The notes beneath the pieces were generated by a model. That model searched no databases. It worked only from the letters and a program-made list of their open reading frames with translations, and was not told the DNA's origin. Shown here piece by piece: positions 45,301 to 58,291 of a stretch of DNA of 64,000 nucleotides. The stretch's first letter is position 1; the number at the start of each line of letters is the position of its first letter. The stretch spans positions 81,630,151-81,694,150 of the forward strand of contig NC_133120.1 in assembly GCF_033568475.1 (NCBI RefSeq). Direction: 5' to 3'. Both the position numbers and the translations under genes were made by a program. The stretch comes from Henckelia pumila (Eukaryota > Streptophyta > Magnoliopsida > Lamiales > Gesneriaceae).

Positions 45301-46435
45301 ATACCCCCATGCATATCAGCAATCTTGATAGTGGCTTTGATTGTAATACTAATGAGGAAAAGAAAATCGAATAGAGGCACACCGGAGAGTGAAAGTACAT
45401 TACTTGATTCGTGGGGTGGAATTTCATATCAAGAACTTTTACTGGCGACAGATGACTTTCATGAGAGCAACTTGCTCGGAAGTGGAAGTTTTGGTTCAGT
45501 ATACAGAGGAGTGCTTTCTGATGGCTCAGTTATTGCTGTTAAAGTTTTCAATTTGCATTCAGACAGAGTATCCAAGAGTTTCAAGACAGAATGTGATGTT
45601 CTTAGCAAAGTTCGCCACAGGAACTTAGTTAAAATCATTGGCTGCTGCATCAACAGAGATTTCAAAGCTTTGATTTTAGAGTACATGAGTGGTGGGAGCC
45701 TTGATGAATGGCTGTATTCCCAGAAGTTTTGCTATTTGGATTTGTTACAAAGATTGAACATAGCGATGGATGTTGCGTCAGCCTTGGAATATCTTCATCT
45801 TGGCCACACATCAGTTATCATCCACTGCGATTTAAAGCCCAGCAACATATTGTTAGATGATGACATGACTGCTCATATTAGTGATTTTGGTATCTCCAAA
45901 CTCTTTGACCAAGGCGAGTTAATGGCTCAAACCAAAACTCTGGGAACGATCGGATACATGGCACCAGGTAAAAACTATCTGCACTACACAATCCCACTTC
46001 AAAATGTTGATCTCAATACTTCTTTAACCTATCCAATTGTTAAATATCAATGCAGAATATGGGACTGAGGGAATTGTATCCACCAGCGGCGATGTGTATA
46101 GCTTCGGTATAGTGCTTCTGGAGACTTTCACAGGGAAAAAACCGACAGCTGAAATGTTTGTCGAGGAAACGAGCTTGAAAGATTGGGTGAACATGTCACT
46201 ACAGGAGAACACAATACATGAAGTTGTGGATACTCATTTGCTTAAACCAGAAGACCAGGATTTCTTTGCAAAGGAGCAATGTGTGTCTTGTGTTCTTGGC
46301 TTAGCAATGAGTTGTCTGGCCATTTCACCTCCAGCCAGGATGGGAATCAGGGAAGTTGCCACAAGACTAGAACAGATCAGAACCATGTTTCTAGCAACTG
46401 CCACTCCTAGCAGACCCAAAAATGTACGGACCTAA
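42376..46435 (+). CDS. LRR receptor kinase, subfamily XII-like, non-RD, four exons
   Basis: Plasma-membrane receptor kinase. Predicted exons are 42376-43300, 43480-43842, 43973-45967 and 46056-46435, joining in frame to 1220 aa with all GT-AG borders. Order: signal peptide (1-24), LRR N-cap with paired Cys, more than 25 LRRs of the LxxLxxLxLxxNxxxGxIP type, TM near 868-888 (IIPPCISAILIVALIVILM) and a kinase from about 920. Kinase motifs: GSGSFGSVYRG, IAVKVF, HCDLKPSN, DFG and a split APE. The Cys before the catalytic Asp (HCD) makes it non-RD, as in FLS2, EFR and XA21 immune receptors. Introns 1 and 2 fall at the Gly of an LRR, in phase 1. The ligand is unknown. Intact. Confidence 0.9.
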
Positions 46436-47019
46436 AGTTACAAGAAGTGTTTGAATTTTTTTTTATGATTTTAGAGAATGAATTCAATTTGTAGATGGTG
46501 AAAAGTGAAGGAAAATAAGAAGTTAATATGTTCAATTGATTTTATGAAAATATATGTTAGGAGGTCAGTTTATTTTGTGAATTTTTTATACTTCATTTTT
46601 ATGTATAAAATAACATCATTCGAAACAAGTATAAATACACCGGGAGAAACACTTCCGGTGTATTTGCACGAGATGAACAACCGATCACCTCATTCTAAAC
46701 CAAAAATACCGATGGACCCCATATTTTTGTTTTCAAGCGAGATGATCAGCGGATCATCCGATGTTACATAAAATCTATGGTATTTTTGTGTACCCATACC
46801 CTTCAATTCTTTGAGTTTTTTTTATTATCCGAGTAGATTATAATGAAGTGAACCGTGAATTTATTACAACTGAGTGTTGAAACTTATGTGAGACGAATTG
46901 ATTTGGATCATATTTAAAATGAAAAAATAATATTTTTGATACAAAAATAATAATTTTTGAACGAGTAAGATGAAATAAAATCTTTTTGTCTCATGAAAAT
47001 TTTTATATACTACAAAATA
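46436..47019. other. Intergenic DNA downstream of the receptor kinase
   Basis: Likely 3' UTR, then AT-rich sequence. A short inverted repeat CACCGGGAGAAACACTTCCGGTG lies near 46638-46660. No gene seen. Confidence 0.5.
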
Positions 47020-47028
47020 CAAAAATTC

Positions 47029-47329
47029 GGGAAAAATCTCGGTTCAGTCCTAAAAGTTTGAACACATTCCCGGTTCAGTCCTAAATGTTTGAACGTTCCC
47101 GGTTTGGTCCCAAATATTTTTCAAAAATTCCCGGTTCAGTCCTAAATGTTTTTATGTTTCCGATTTGGTCCCAAATGTTTTAAAAAGTTTCCAGTTCAGT
47201 CCTAAAAGTTTTACGTTTCAGATTTCGTCCTAAATATTTTTCAAAATTTTTTGGTTTGGTCCTTCCATCTACAAACAAAATGTGATAAAAAAAACTTACA
47301 AATAAAAAAAAAAGTTAAATAAAATAGAA

Positions 47330-47402
<73 letters not shown>

Positions 47403-48305
47403 GAACAATAATTTCTTCCAAATGAAAATATAATATAAATTATGCAAATAAAATTATAGAATAAAAAAATAATTGAACTGTGCAATCTTATAGTTAAAAT
47501 CAATCACAAACAAATAAACAAATATTTTAGCAAATAACTAGTATTACATATTTCAAAAAATATTTGAAATTTTCAATAAATTTTCAAGAGAAGAATACTT
47601 ATGGTTAACAATTGAAAAAATATAATGAATTATTTGACCACCGTTAAAGTAGTGATATGAAATTAAGTTTTATTTAATAGTAAATTTTTCTCAAATACTA
47701 ATTATTTAAATTATAAAAAGAGTTTTAAAAAAATATATATTTTTTTCTAACCTCCAAATTTTTTCTTAAATGTGCAAGCATCATGAATGAGAATATAACA
47801 AAATTAATAGAAAGGTGAAATAACATCATTAAATTTTAATTCCTCAAGTTTCGTTTATTTTATTTAAGTTTTTATTTTATAGCATCATGAATTTAATATT
47901 TTCATTTTGAACATTGTGTAAAATTGATTTAAATTTGGATAAAAACTCTAATAAATTTGTGTTTTATTTACAACCTGTTTAATGTTAAATATATAATAAA
48001 TAATATAAAACTCAATCATAAATGATATAACACTACGCGGTGTTAGTTTTAACATACGAGTAGATGGAAGGATCAAACCGGGAAATTTTGAGAAATATTT
48101 GGCACAAAATCGGCAATGTAAAAATATTTAGGACTAAAACGGGAACTTTTAGAAAACATTTAGGACCAAACCAAGAACGTATAAACATTTAGGACTGAAT
48201 CGGAAACTTTTGAGAAATATTTAGGACCAAACCGGGAACGTCCAAATATTTAGAACTGAATCGAGAATGTGTCCAAACATTTAGAACTAAACCGGAATTT
48301 TGCCC
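47029..48305. mobile_element. Mutator-like non-autonomous element 2
   Basis: Arms of about 250 bp start GGGAAAAATCTCGGTTCAG and end with its imperfect reverse complement (ACCGGAATTTTGCCC). Flanking 9-bp direct repeats CAAAAATTC (47020-47028) and CAAAAATCC (48306-48314) differ at one base. Each arm is built of about six degenerate 40-bp repeats alternating CGGTTCAGTCCTAAA and GGTTTGGTCCCAAAT. The AT-rich centre includes a (TAA)n tract. It ends 150 bp before the RBM42-like start codon. Confidence 0.8.
47332..47402. repeat. (TAA)n microsatellite
   Basis: About 23 uninterrupted TAA units inside the Mutator-like element. It produces spurious poly-Tyr/Ile reading frames on the minus strand. Confidence 0.95.
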
Positions 48306-48455
48306 CAAAAATCCAAAGAAAAAATTACACGGGCCGGGCTTACAAGTTTTCATATTCGGTTCTCCCTGCTCCAAATTCCAAACCGGTCCTTACGCGACTT
48401 GGAGGGACTTAAAAACAACGTCGTTTGTGGGATTCCAGTTCGATTAGGGATTGCG

Positions 48456-51400
48456 ATGGCTTCGATTCCCCCGACCACCGGAGCCGAACCTTCTTCCACC
48501 TCTCAATACACGTACGCAGCCTCCACCGCTCCCTACTTTCCCACGCCCTTTCATCTCCAACAGACGCCTCCAGTTTCGTATATCGGAGCTGCACCGCCGC
48601 CGGCTATTCCGTCGGTTCAGCTCCCCGTGTATCCCGCTCCTCCATCTGTCTACTCTCTGCCACAGTTTCAACAGGCAAATTTGTTTCTTTCCTTCCATTC
48701 GAATTAATCATGAATTTACATTTTGTCGCTTCTTTTTGAATTTGTCATGGAAATTTCAGGATAGTTGATATAATTGAATAGTATGCGTGTTTTTATTTAT
48801 TTATTTATTATTATTATTTTTCCTGAATTTTTTAGCATGACTTAAATGCTTGGGGTGCGTGTGCTTGAGCAGGGATTTAGTTAAGTTAACATCTTTGAAC
48901 TTGTGTTGATGCATATAATATCATTGCGGCATAAAGAGTCATCTTAGATATTGTGCACTTACCCTTTCCCAGGGTATGTGAGCTATTTTTCAGTTCTTGC
49001 ATTTAGCATGCTCTAAATGCTTCAGATAGATGTGCTCGAACAAGGATTTGTTCCGAGTTAACATCTTGTTTGCGCGCAAATAACACCATGTTCTATGACA
49101 GGCATTGACAGCATAAGGAGTCATCTCAAATATTGGGGTCTTTCCCTTTTTAGAGTCACGGATTTCTCCAACTTGGTAAAATGAGGGGCTTTTGAATTCC
49201 TGTATAATTATATTGTATTGGTGATAGAAGGCCCCGACGAAAACTTCGTCTTTGATAAGAGAACTCATCGTATGAATTTGATTACCTTTCTGATGTGTGT
49301 TTTGAGGCTACACTATATGCTTTGCACACTGCGTCGACTTGTATGTTTATTTGCATTGATTTTTATGGACTTATTTTTTCCTGAATGCTTGTGTTCTTGT
49401 TGACAGGCACAGCAATTGTTTCAGAGAGATGCACAAACAATAACGCCAGAAGCACTTGAGAGTGTGAAGGCTGCACTTGCTAGCAGCGAGATCGAGCACA
49501 AAACAGAGACTAAGAAAAAAGCAATCCCCCGGAAAGCTGCAGGGCAGGCTTGGGAGGATCCAACTCTTGCAGAGTGGCCCGAAAGTAAGAATTTTATGTC
49601 CCCTATGTTTGTAATGGTATAATTTTCTGATTATGTGGGCAGGTCAAGACTTGCGCGTTATTTTTTACTCCTCTCAATTTCCCTCCTCGTTAGTGTTTGC
49701 TATTATTTTTGTTTTTTCCTTTGAGAATTTTTGGGTTACGGTGTTCAGGATTTCAAACTATGCATAAATCCCAACAACTTGTCTGCATTGTGGAAAGTAG
49801 TTATGTATTTTTTATGGTCTAGTGGCCAAATTTATTTATTCATCAATTTACCTCAAAACCATTTGTAAATGTTGCCAAAATGATAAAAATAATGAAACGT
49901 TCCGATCATTTGAACTGTGACTCTTTTGCTTGAGATCGGTTTGCTTAGTAGCTCGAAACTGGGATCAGAAAAACTTCAAAGCTTATACTTGATTTGCATC
50001 TGCATATCAACTTGGCTCATATTGCATACCTATCTAGGAATTCTTTCCCATATTATCACATTTAATTGTTTTCAATGTATTTGTCGTTTCCTATTCTTGT
50101 CCTTTTTTCTTTCTGTTGCGAAAATTGCAGGAAGCAACTTAACCTTTGGTATTTTGTAACTTACAGATGATTATCGTCTATTTTGTGGTGATCTTGGAAA
50201 TGAGGTGAATGATGATGTTTTATCAAAAGTATTTACGAGATTTCCTTCCTTTAACATGGCCAGAGTAAGTTTTTCTACAGTCGTAAGTTGTTTCCTTTTT
50301 GTTCATAATCTAATGTTACTTCTCGTACTCATGTAACAATCGGTACATGAGTATTGCGTGCTCTCTTCAGACGTTAAGTTAAAGAGCAGAGCCCTCCTTT
50401 GACTCGTGTTCAGTGAGGTAGAATTCTCTTTGGTTTATACTATGGTGTGCCTGTCATGGTGCTTTCGATCTTCAAGAGCAGATTGATTGACAGTCAAATT
50501 AACATGCTTGCCGCGGCAATAAAACGATATGACAATTGCACAACCTGACCGCAGTTCCGTAATGAGACTTGTAGGTTCCTGATGTTTGATGGTAATGTCA
50601 CCTGTTTAGAGAAGGGGGTAGGGTAACTTTAGCAAGCGATATATTCTTGATGTTTCATTTTTTTTAATTGCGAAGCTTTTCAGTCATCAGTCCATATAGA
50701 ATAATCTAGGTCATAACAGATAAACCTGACAGGAACATTCAGATGTGCAGCGCTACCCCGAATTTTTACTTGAAATATTTGAAGTCCAGCTTTATAAATT
50801 ATTCTGCATTTATTCCTTTTTGAGAGTTGCTGTGTGTGTATTTGGCGTCTCCCCAAGATATAATTCCCCTTTCACTTGGCATACATTTCTAGTAAATTAC
50901 CCAAAATCAAGGTGGGCTAATAATGAAGCAGGTTGTTAGGGACAAGAGGACTGGCAAAACCAAGGGTTATGGATTCGTTAGTTTCTCCAATCCAGCCGAC
51001 GTCGTGGGAGCACTGAAGGAAATCAATGGTACGCCCATGCATCTGTTGCTTTTGTCATCCTGGGGGTTTGACTTGTGAAGTTTCTTTTCTTTGCTCGTCC
51101 TATGGACCACAATTTATGAGCTTGATCTATTTTTGTGACGTAGTATTTACTTATGGGCAATCACATTAGTGTGGCCTCTCCATTACAATACACTTTTAAC
51201 TTAGTATTCATGTGTTGCCTGCTATGGAATACAACGTTGGGCGTAGTTAATTGATCGAGAGTCATTACTTGCGGTTTGAGCTCGACTCTGAACTCTGCCC
51301 TGTTTGATTTTTGTCTAGTGCTGGTCGCATGTATAAAATTCTTGATGATGTATAAAATTTCTCACTGCAGGTAAATACGTAGGCAATCGACCTATCAAAC

Positions 51401-51597
51401 TTCGAAAGAGCACATGGAGGGAGAGGACAGATCATGAGGCCTTGGAAAAGCAAAAGGTGAGACTGATTATTGGTTTATTTGGTTCCACACTCTAAATTAA
51501 TGAGATCTTGTTTCTTATTTCATGGTTCTTTCTTTTGGTACAGAACCACTTCCAGAAGAAAACAAAACAACCAAAGAAAAGTGTGTTACACAAGTGA
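48456..51597 (+). CDS. RBM42-like RRM protein, six exons, 243 aa
   Basis: Predicted exons are 48456-48674, 49407-49584, 50167-50264, 50932-51028, 51371-51456 and 51544-51597, summing to 732 nt in frame. The N-terminus (1-73) is Pro/Ala/Tyr-rich. A conserved linker (RDAQTITPEALESVKAALA, PRKAAGQAWEDPTLAEWP) follows. One RRM comes next, with RNP2 LFCGDL and RNP1 KGYGFVSF, and the tail is basic (KPKKSVLHK). This layout matches plant homologues of RBM42, an RNA-binding protein linked to splicing factors. Five introns; four are GT-AG, while intron 1 appears to use a GC donor (CAG/GCAAAT). A Mutator-like element ends 150 bp upstream of the ATG. Confidence 0.88.
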
Positions 51598-52402
51598 AAA
51601 CCAGGATCAAAAGAGCCCTGTGACGATCTATTCAACATTGTTGGATGTTTATAACAAGTTGATGCTCGGCCCTGCATCTTCCGAGCCAAGAAATTTCCGC
51701 ATTCTCAATCGTAACACTTACCTATGAATATGTACGCCTGATACTTGCATTTTTACTTGGTTAACATTTTTACTTTGCGTGCAATACTATTGTTGGTCCC
51801 AATTACATTGATACAAACCATTGATCTGCCATTTCGGATGGCAGAGATACGAGTGTCTATACTGAAAATGTCGAATGAATACGTGGCCATTACCAAACAA
51901 TAAATATAGCATGATTGATTACACAAATTGGGTTCCGATATTTCTTAGTTTCAAGCATGCAAAAGAACTTGAAATACACAAAATTTTGCAACAACGAAGC
52001 TTCAACCTGCCACATTCCGGTCTTGGCATGCACCTATCTGAGACCATGAACCTTAATTTTCAAGCCTTGAGCCGCGATCGACCAGTATTACCACTAGTGC
52101 CCATCTGGATTACGATGACATGAGAAAATGGTGATTCCACATAGTGTTACATAATGACCATCAAGAAAAGCTTCTACACCAAATGAGAAAAATGAAGATC
52201 TCTAAAGGTGCATGCATCTAATTTGTGGCTATTTCTTTAGGTTCTCGCACATTTTTAATTTTACAAATCAACATGCACTCTCCAAATCAAATTTCATAAC
52301 ATTCAGCCAAAAAACTGTGGAAAATTATCCTGAAAGAGATATTTTGATCAAAATACACAACTTAAAAGTGAGAATGATAAAGCATAGACGTGACACTGAA
52401 CT
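51598..52402. other. Convergent 3' flanks
   Basis: Lies between the ends of the RBM42-like gene (plus) and the small membrane-protein gene (minus). Contains their 3' UTRs and no other gene I can see. Confidence 0.5.
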
Positions 52403-53192
52403 CTACCATTCTGATGAGGGATTTTGGGCATTAATTCTGTTGTAAAATTGAGTGAATCTTCGTCGGCCAGCAGGCTTAGGCCTGACATGCTTTTTCCGCA
52501 GACCAAAGATCTCCTGAACTAGAGGCACATGAACCAGAACCAGCTTCCATGCCAACAGCCAACCTATACACAAACCATAGATATAAAAGGAACACGACCA
52601 AATCTTTTTCGCCAACAATAACAACAAATAACAATGAATGAGACGCTTCTTATCTAACCACGAACATTTATCAGTGAAATTTATTCGTTTTTCAATTGAC
52701 CCCACATTTATGGCTAAACATCCACTGTTAGCTAGTTTCAAAATTTCCCAATAGGAACAAAATCCCATTATGGAAAATTAATTATTCCGCACCTAAAACT
52801 ATGAAATATGGAAAACCCAGATCAAGAAACCCCGAAGAAAGAAAAATTAACTTGCTCCAACTTTTCAAGGCACCACATCAAGAGAATTAGGCCAAGTTTA
52901 CACAGTACCTAAAATCAACAAAAGCTCTACATGCTTTCAGCTTCCCATATTAATTCAGCTTAAACTATAATCAAATGGAACCTCTCACGATTACATACCA
53001 AAAGATGCACAATAATTTCAATAGCCCAGAAAAGAAAAAGACGAGAAACACAAGTTAAAGATCGCTTGCAGAAACACACACAAAGGCAAAAATTCAGAGA
53101 CGGCGAGAGAGGAGCTGACCGACGAAGAGTATGGAGAGGGAGAAGAGAAGAGCGGCGATAGGGCGGAGAAATAGTAAGGTGAAGTAATCCAT
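52403..53192 (-). CDS. Small conserved plant membrane protein, two exons, 77 aa
   Basis: Predicted exons 53192-53120 and 52563-52403 (minus) join at a Gly codon, with GT-AG borders, to 77 aa. The N-terminal half is hydrophobic (LRPIAALLFSLSILFVGWLL), giving one or two membrane segments. The C-terminal half is basic and conserved in style (HVPLVQEIFGLRKK, then KPKPAGRRR). I recall plant homologues of this size without an assigned function. It is too short and split for simple ORF finding. The 556-bp intron covers most of the locus. A Mutator-like element lies 274 bp upstream of the ATG. Confidence 0.65.
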
Positions 53193-53465
53193 GTTAGAGG
53201 GAGACGATGGTTCTTGGGATAAAGACTCCATTTTTGGGTCGCAGTCTCCGATCGGAACCACTTTTGGCCTTTGGGTGTTTTATATTTTTATATTTATTTA
53301 TATATTCTGTCATCTTTTTTTCGTTCAAGCAATATATGGTCTGTAGTTTCAACTTTCAAGTTTGGGTTTCATTAGCAATTACCAGAAAGCTTATGTTAAT
53401 CTGTTCAAGTTATTATGAATTATCCTAAAAAAGGATTTTATCTTGTGTATTCAAAATTCAAATAT

Positions 53466-54031
53466 GAAAAATTGCAATTTTAGTCCTTTAAGTTGACGTG
53501 TTTTTTGTTTTAGTCATATAATGTTTTTAAAATTTGGTCTTAGTCCAATAACTTGGATTTTTTTGGGTTTTGGTCTTTTTTTTTTCATCGGAAGTCACTA
53601 AATTCACGAATATTACTTATTTGATGTCGATGTTCTCTTGTAAGACTCGTGTGGTTAGAATTAAACTTATATTATACATATTAAAATATATTTAATCAAA
53701 ATAAAATAAAACGACAAGTTTTTTTTCACCCGAATTGTGAATATTGACTGTTGTTTTTTCTTTATTCTTTTTTTTTTATTTTTGTGTAATGGATTTTAAT
53801 TTGTATGACATATGTTTAATTCTTGCTAAATGACTCATATAGGAGAGTATCGGTGCTAAATAAGTAATATTTAATTGATTTAGTGACTTTCGATTGAAAA
53901 AAAAAGACCAAAATACAAAATAAAAATCCAAGTTACCAGATTAAAACAAACTTTGAAAAATTATAAAACTAAAACAAATTTTAAAAAATTATAAGACTAA
54001 AACAAAAAACAACTAAAATCGCAAATTTTCC
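53466..54031. mobile_element. Mutator-like non-autonomous element 3
   Basis: 566 bp. Starts GAAAAATTGCAATTTTAGTC and ends with the imperfect reverse complement (ATCGCAAATTTTCC). Perfect 10-bp TSDs ATTCAAATAT flank it (53456-53465, 54032-54041). Arms of about 140 bp contain TTTTGTTTTAGTC phrases. Non-coding. Confidence 0.85.
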
Positions 54032-54041
54032 ATTCAAATAT

Positions 54042-56885
54042 ATAAACTAAAAAATTATACCGGATTGTCCTACTTCTTGAAGACCGGAATTTTTATTTAT
54101 TTATTTTATATTTCAATTTCTAATACAGAAATATGCATATATCTATATTGAATATTAATGAGACGGTCTCTTTATCTATAATTACAAAAAATATTTTTGA
54201 CTTAAAAAAACAATATTTTTTTTTTATAGATGATAAAATAAAATACACTAATTACAAAATTGACAAAGAAAACCGTCTCAACGTAACCGAATCAAACAAT
54301 TGTTTCTTTTTGAATAACAAACAATTGTTTCTTATTCACGAAGATAGGAATGATGCTGTGCATAAAGAAAAATAAAAGGATCATTCGGTCGTATCTACGA
54401 TCTACATGCCTTTTAAATGACAAAATAAATAATAACAATAACAAAATTTGAAACAAAGCAAAAGAATTAAGGAGTAGGTTTCTTCTCAACAGCAAGATTC
54501 CGATGGAGATTCCGCCGCCGCCGGCCGCTGATACTTCGTCAGCTTCCTCGAACCCGAGAAATCGTCGAAGCCCTTTTCGGTATTTGAACTGCAGCTGCTT
54601 CAGACGCCGCTGCCGTTGCTTCTGCTGCTTCTATTCCTATCCCTGACCTCTTTAATTTGTCCAGTACTACATCATATGTACGTGTGATGAAGTTCTTGCT
54701 TTTTCTCGTATATGCGATAGCATTAACTTCCATTAGACTGCGATTATACGCAAAGGGATTCATCTATATATGTTTTAAAATTTAATATGCCTTGTACGAG
54801 AATTTCTTGGAATGATGTATGGATCGATCATTTGGAATTTCTTCCACCTGCAGCTATCTATACTTAATCTAATCTAAACTCGGAAATGTTAAAGATCTTC
54901 GAAACATCCAAGTACAAATACAAATAGACATAATATTCAAAGAGATGAAGTAGGTAGCGATGAAAACCCGATACTAAAACAGTGTTTGAGAAGTTTCTAA
55001 GAAGCAATTCTCGGCTTTTACTTGACAAAATTTTTGAGCCACACACCACACAATGGGAACGATGATATGCAACCATAGCATAAGCACACATAAAAGTAGA
55101 TCCATCATTCTAGTTTCTATTGGATGAAGCTCATATTTCAAGTATATAGATTTATAGAACTATAAGAAAAAGCTCGATTTGAATCGCAATCCAGCTACTT
55201 CTGCTATAGTTATTGAAAACACAAAATAGAAATGATGTGGTCGAACGTCTATCATTAGATAACCAGAAAAAGCTCATATACTGTTCGAATGTTTATCCCA
55301 TTCGTCGTCTGCATACTATAAGAGCTTTTTGTATAGAAAATGTGACCATCCTATTGAGTATGGACCAAACACGACATGAGTACGATAGATACAACCCAGA
55401 CATGCATATCTGTCTTGTTTGTTCCCCAACTCCTTTCTTACACTTTCATGGTACGATATTTCAATTCGGGATGAGAATATTGATCATGTCATAAATTGCA
55501 AATAAGTTATCTCCCTGCATCAGCGCTATTATATGCAGCTGGGAGATTTCTCCAATAATTTGGAGTAGATATGTACATAGAGCTCGAAACAAATCGATGG
55601 TGTCATTATATATAGAAGGAATAAACAGAGATGAAATCTGAGTTTTACTATCTAGTGGAGGATATATATATGACATTATTAATGAAGAAATAATAGAGAT
55701 TGTTGGATAAAAAATTGTTCTTGCTGCAGCATCGTTTATCAGAAGTTTTAAGAGAGATGTTGTGTAGATTTCTTGATGCAATGGCATTACAATGACATAG
55801 GATCCTAAATGTACAAAGATACAAAGAGACAACAACAACCTGGAGACCGACCAGATTTAACTTCAAGAGTGTTTTGAGCAAGCTGACAAGATTTAAAAAT
55901 AAATCAAATCGCTATCACTATCACTAATAAAGAAATTAATATTTGGAGTGATAGTTACGTTGCATAAGTGTACACCATTGAATAGTTCTGGAATAGAGAG
56001 GTTCACTTGTCAATCATTTTGAAACAAGATTACAATTTACAGCCTGCACATTTCTAACAAATTTGATGACTATGTTTCAATACATGCAACTATCAAACAA
56101 AGACAAGCATCCTCAATTATATAATTTGGTGATTACGCCTATAATACATGATTCTGGCCCAAAGCTAGCCACATTCGAAATTTGCACGGTTGTCAAACTT
56201 TACGGAAGCCATTATCATGCCAATTTTGTCATATAACAAACGCAAGGAAAAGATGGTTATCCAATAATTACAAGAATAAACTGTGGACAAACAGTTGATT
56301 AATTAACGGACCAGATGAGTACTAAATATTCAATGAGTTGCGCCTCCAGCCCATTATTATGATCTTCATCAGTACAAAAAGATACAGACGTGCAAAATCT
56401 GAATCCTTCTTAAACACCGGGTTGCGCGATAAGCGTAATATCTTACACTTGAATCCAACAAGAAGGTTACGTATAACGTTTCAAATAATCCACTCTGGTG
56501 AAGACATATATAAGATGCAAAAGTACTAACTATTGTAACGAATCGATCCGTGCGACTTAAGACGGATTGAATCGTCCCTGGTCAAGTATGTTATAAATAT
56601 TACATCATATATGTAAACACACAATCATTTCAAATCATGATTTTATGCATGTTGCAGTAAAATAAATAATACACATGAACCTTTGAGAGTTGTATGCAAC
56701 CTGGCAATCTGCTATATATACCCTTTCTTCTCTGAATTCTGAATCTGACTTTAATAAAAATAATTGCTAGCTTGAAGAACAAAATCATTTAAGGAAAACG
56801 AATTTCTGATAATAATGAGCAAAGATTCTTGATCTTCGTCTTGACAATCCAACTTCTCCCAAGAAAATTATATAAAAAAATTTCC
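54042..56885. other. Gene-poor DNA with a possible gene fragment near 54503
   Basis: 54503-54643 is GC-richer than its surroundings. It encodes an ATG-started 46-codon frame (MEIPPPPAADTSSASS, then a Cys/Arg-rich stretch) that stops at TGA 54641-54643. It looks like the 5' end of a truncated coding sequence, but I do not recognise it. The remaining ORFs (for example 55461-55838 minus) have no domain. No RNA gene seen. Confidence 0.4.
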
Positions 56886-56894
56886 ATCTTAAAA

Positions 56895-58291
56895 GGGAGA
56901 ATTACAATTTTGATCTTATAATTTGCACATTTTTCATTTTTGATCTTGTTAAAAATAATTTTGTAATTTTAATCCTGTAACTTGCATTTTTTTTTCGTTT
57001 TTGGTCCTATTAACATTAATTCGTATTTTTAGTCCTGTAACTTTCATGAATTTTTAACTTTAAGTTCTGTTAACATGAAATTTACAATTTTAGTCTTGTA
57101 ACTTGCATTTTTTTCATTTTTAGTCCTGTTTGCATTGAATTTTTACTTTTTGTCTTGTAACTTCTATATATTTTTTCTTAGTCATATTATCAATGAATTT
57201 ATATTTTAAATTCCATAAATTTCATACTTTTTTATATTTTTATTTATAATATATTATGATTTACATATTTTAAAGTTTTTAAAATTTAAACGAATTAAAT
57301 AACAAAAATTCAACTAAACTTATTCAAAAAAAATTTACACTAAATATCATCTTATAAAATACATAATATAAATAAAACTATTAATCTAATGTGAATCATG
57401 TTTTTTTGGGTTTAGTTTTGATATATAATATGAAATCGAACCATATAATGTTTTATTTTAAATTTTATATCCGACCAAAATTCCATTTTCGTTTTGGTAT
57501 TTTGTTTCTTGAGTTTGGATTTATGGTCATTTTTGTTTTAACCAAATCTTAAGTATTCACGTCATCTATGCTTATCACAAACAATTTTTGGTAGAAATAT
57601 AAATAAAAAAAGAAAAAAAAATTACAAATTACATAGTATAAAAATAAAAAATTTGCCTTTAATATGACTAAAAATAAAAACTAAGTGTTAACAAGACCAT
57701 TGAATTCCCCTTTAATATGATTAAAAATAAAATAAAATTATATGTTTCTATTTCAGATTATATATATAAAAACTAAACCGAAAAAAATGATTCATATTGG
57801 ATTAATACTTTTATTTATATTATGTATTTTATAAGATGATATTTAGTGTAAAAAATTTTCGAATAATTTTTAGTTGATTTTTTGTTGATTCATTTAAATT
57901 TTAAAAGTTTTAAAATATGTAAATCATAATATATTATGAATAAAAATATAAAAAATATGAAATTTATTGAATTAAAAATATAAATTCATCGATAATATGA
58001 CTAAAAATAAAAATTTATGAAATTTACAAGATAAAAAAATTAAAATTATATGTAAACTGGACTAAAAATGAAAAATAATGCAAGTTATAGGATTAAAATT
58101 GTAAATTCAGTGTTAACAAGACTTAAAATAAAAATTCATAAAAGTTACAGGACTAAAAATGCGAATTCAATGTTAATAGGACCAAAAATAAAAAAAGAAT
58201 GTAAATTACAGGACTAAAATTGCAAATTTACTTTTAACAGGATCAAAAATAAAAAATGTGCAAATTACAGGACCAAAAGTATACTTTTTCC
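56895..58291. mobile_element. Mutator-like non-autonomous element 4
   Basis: 1397 bp with arms of more than 400 bp. It starts GGGAGAATTACAATTTTGATC and ends ACTTTTTCC, flanked by a 9-bp duplication ATCTTAAAA (56886-56894, 58292-58300). TTCC also precedes both copies of the duplication, so it could be read as up to 13 bp. Each arm repeats phrases such as TTTTAGTCCTGTAACTTGCA every 60 bp or so. Non-coding. Confidence 0.8.

Noticed and set aside
47241-47503. Poly-Tyr and poly-Ile minus-strand ORFs
   Set aside because: Produced entirely by the (TAA)n microsatellite.
55461-55838. 125-codon minus-strand ORF rich in Ile/Leu/Ser
   Set aside because: No recognisable domain, overlapping alternative ORFs, and AT-rich composition; not supported as a gene.
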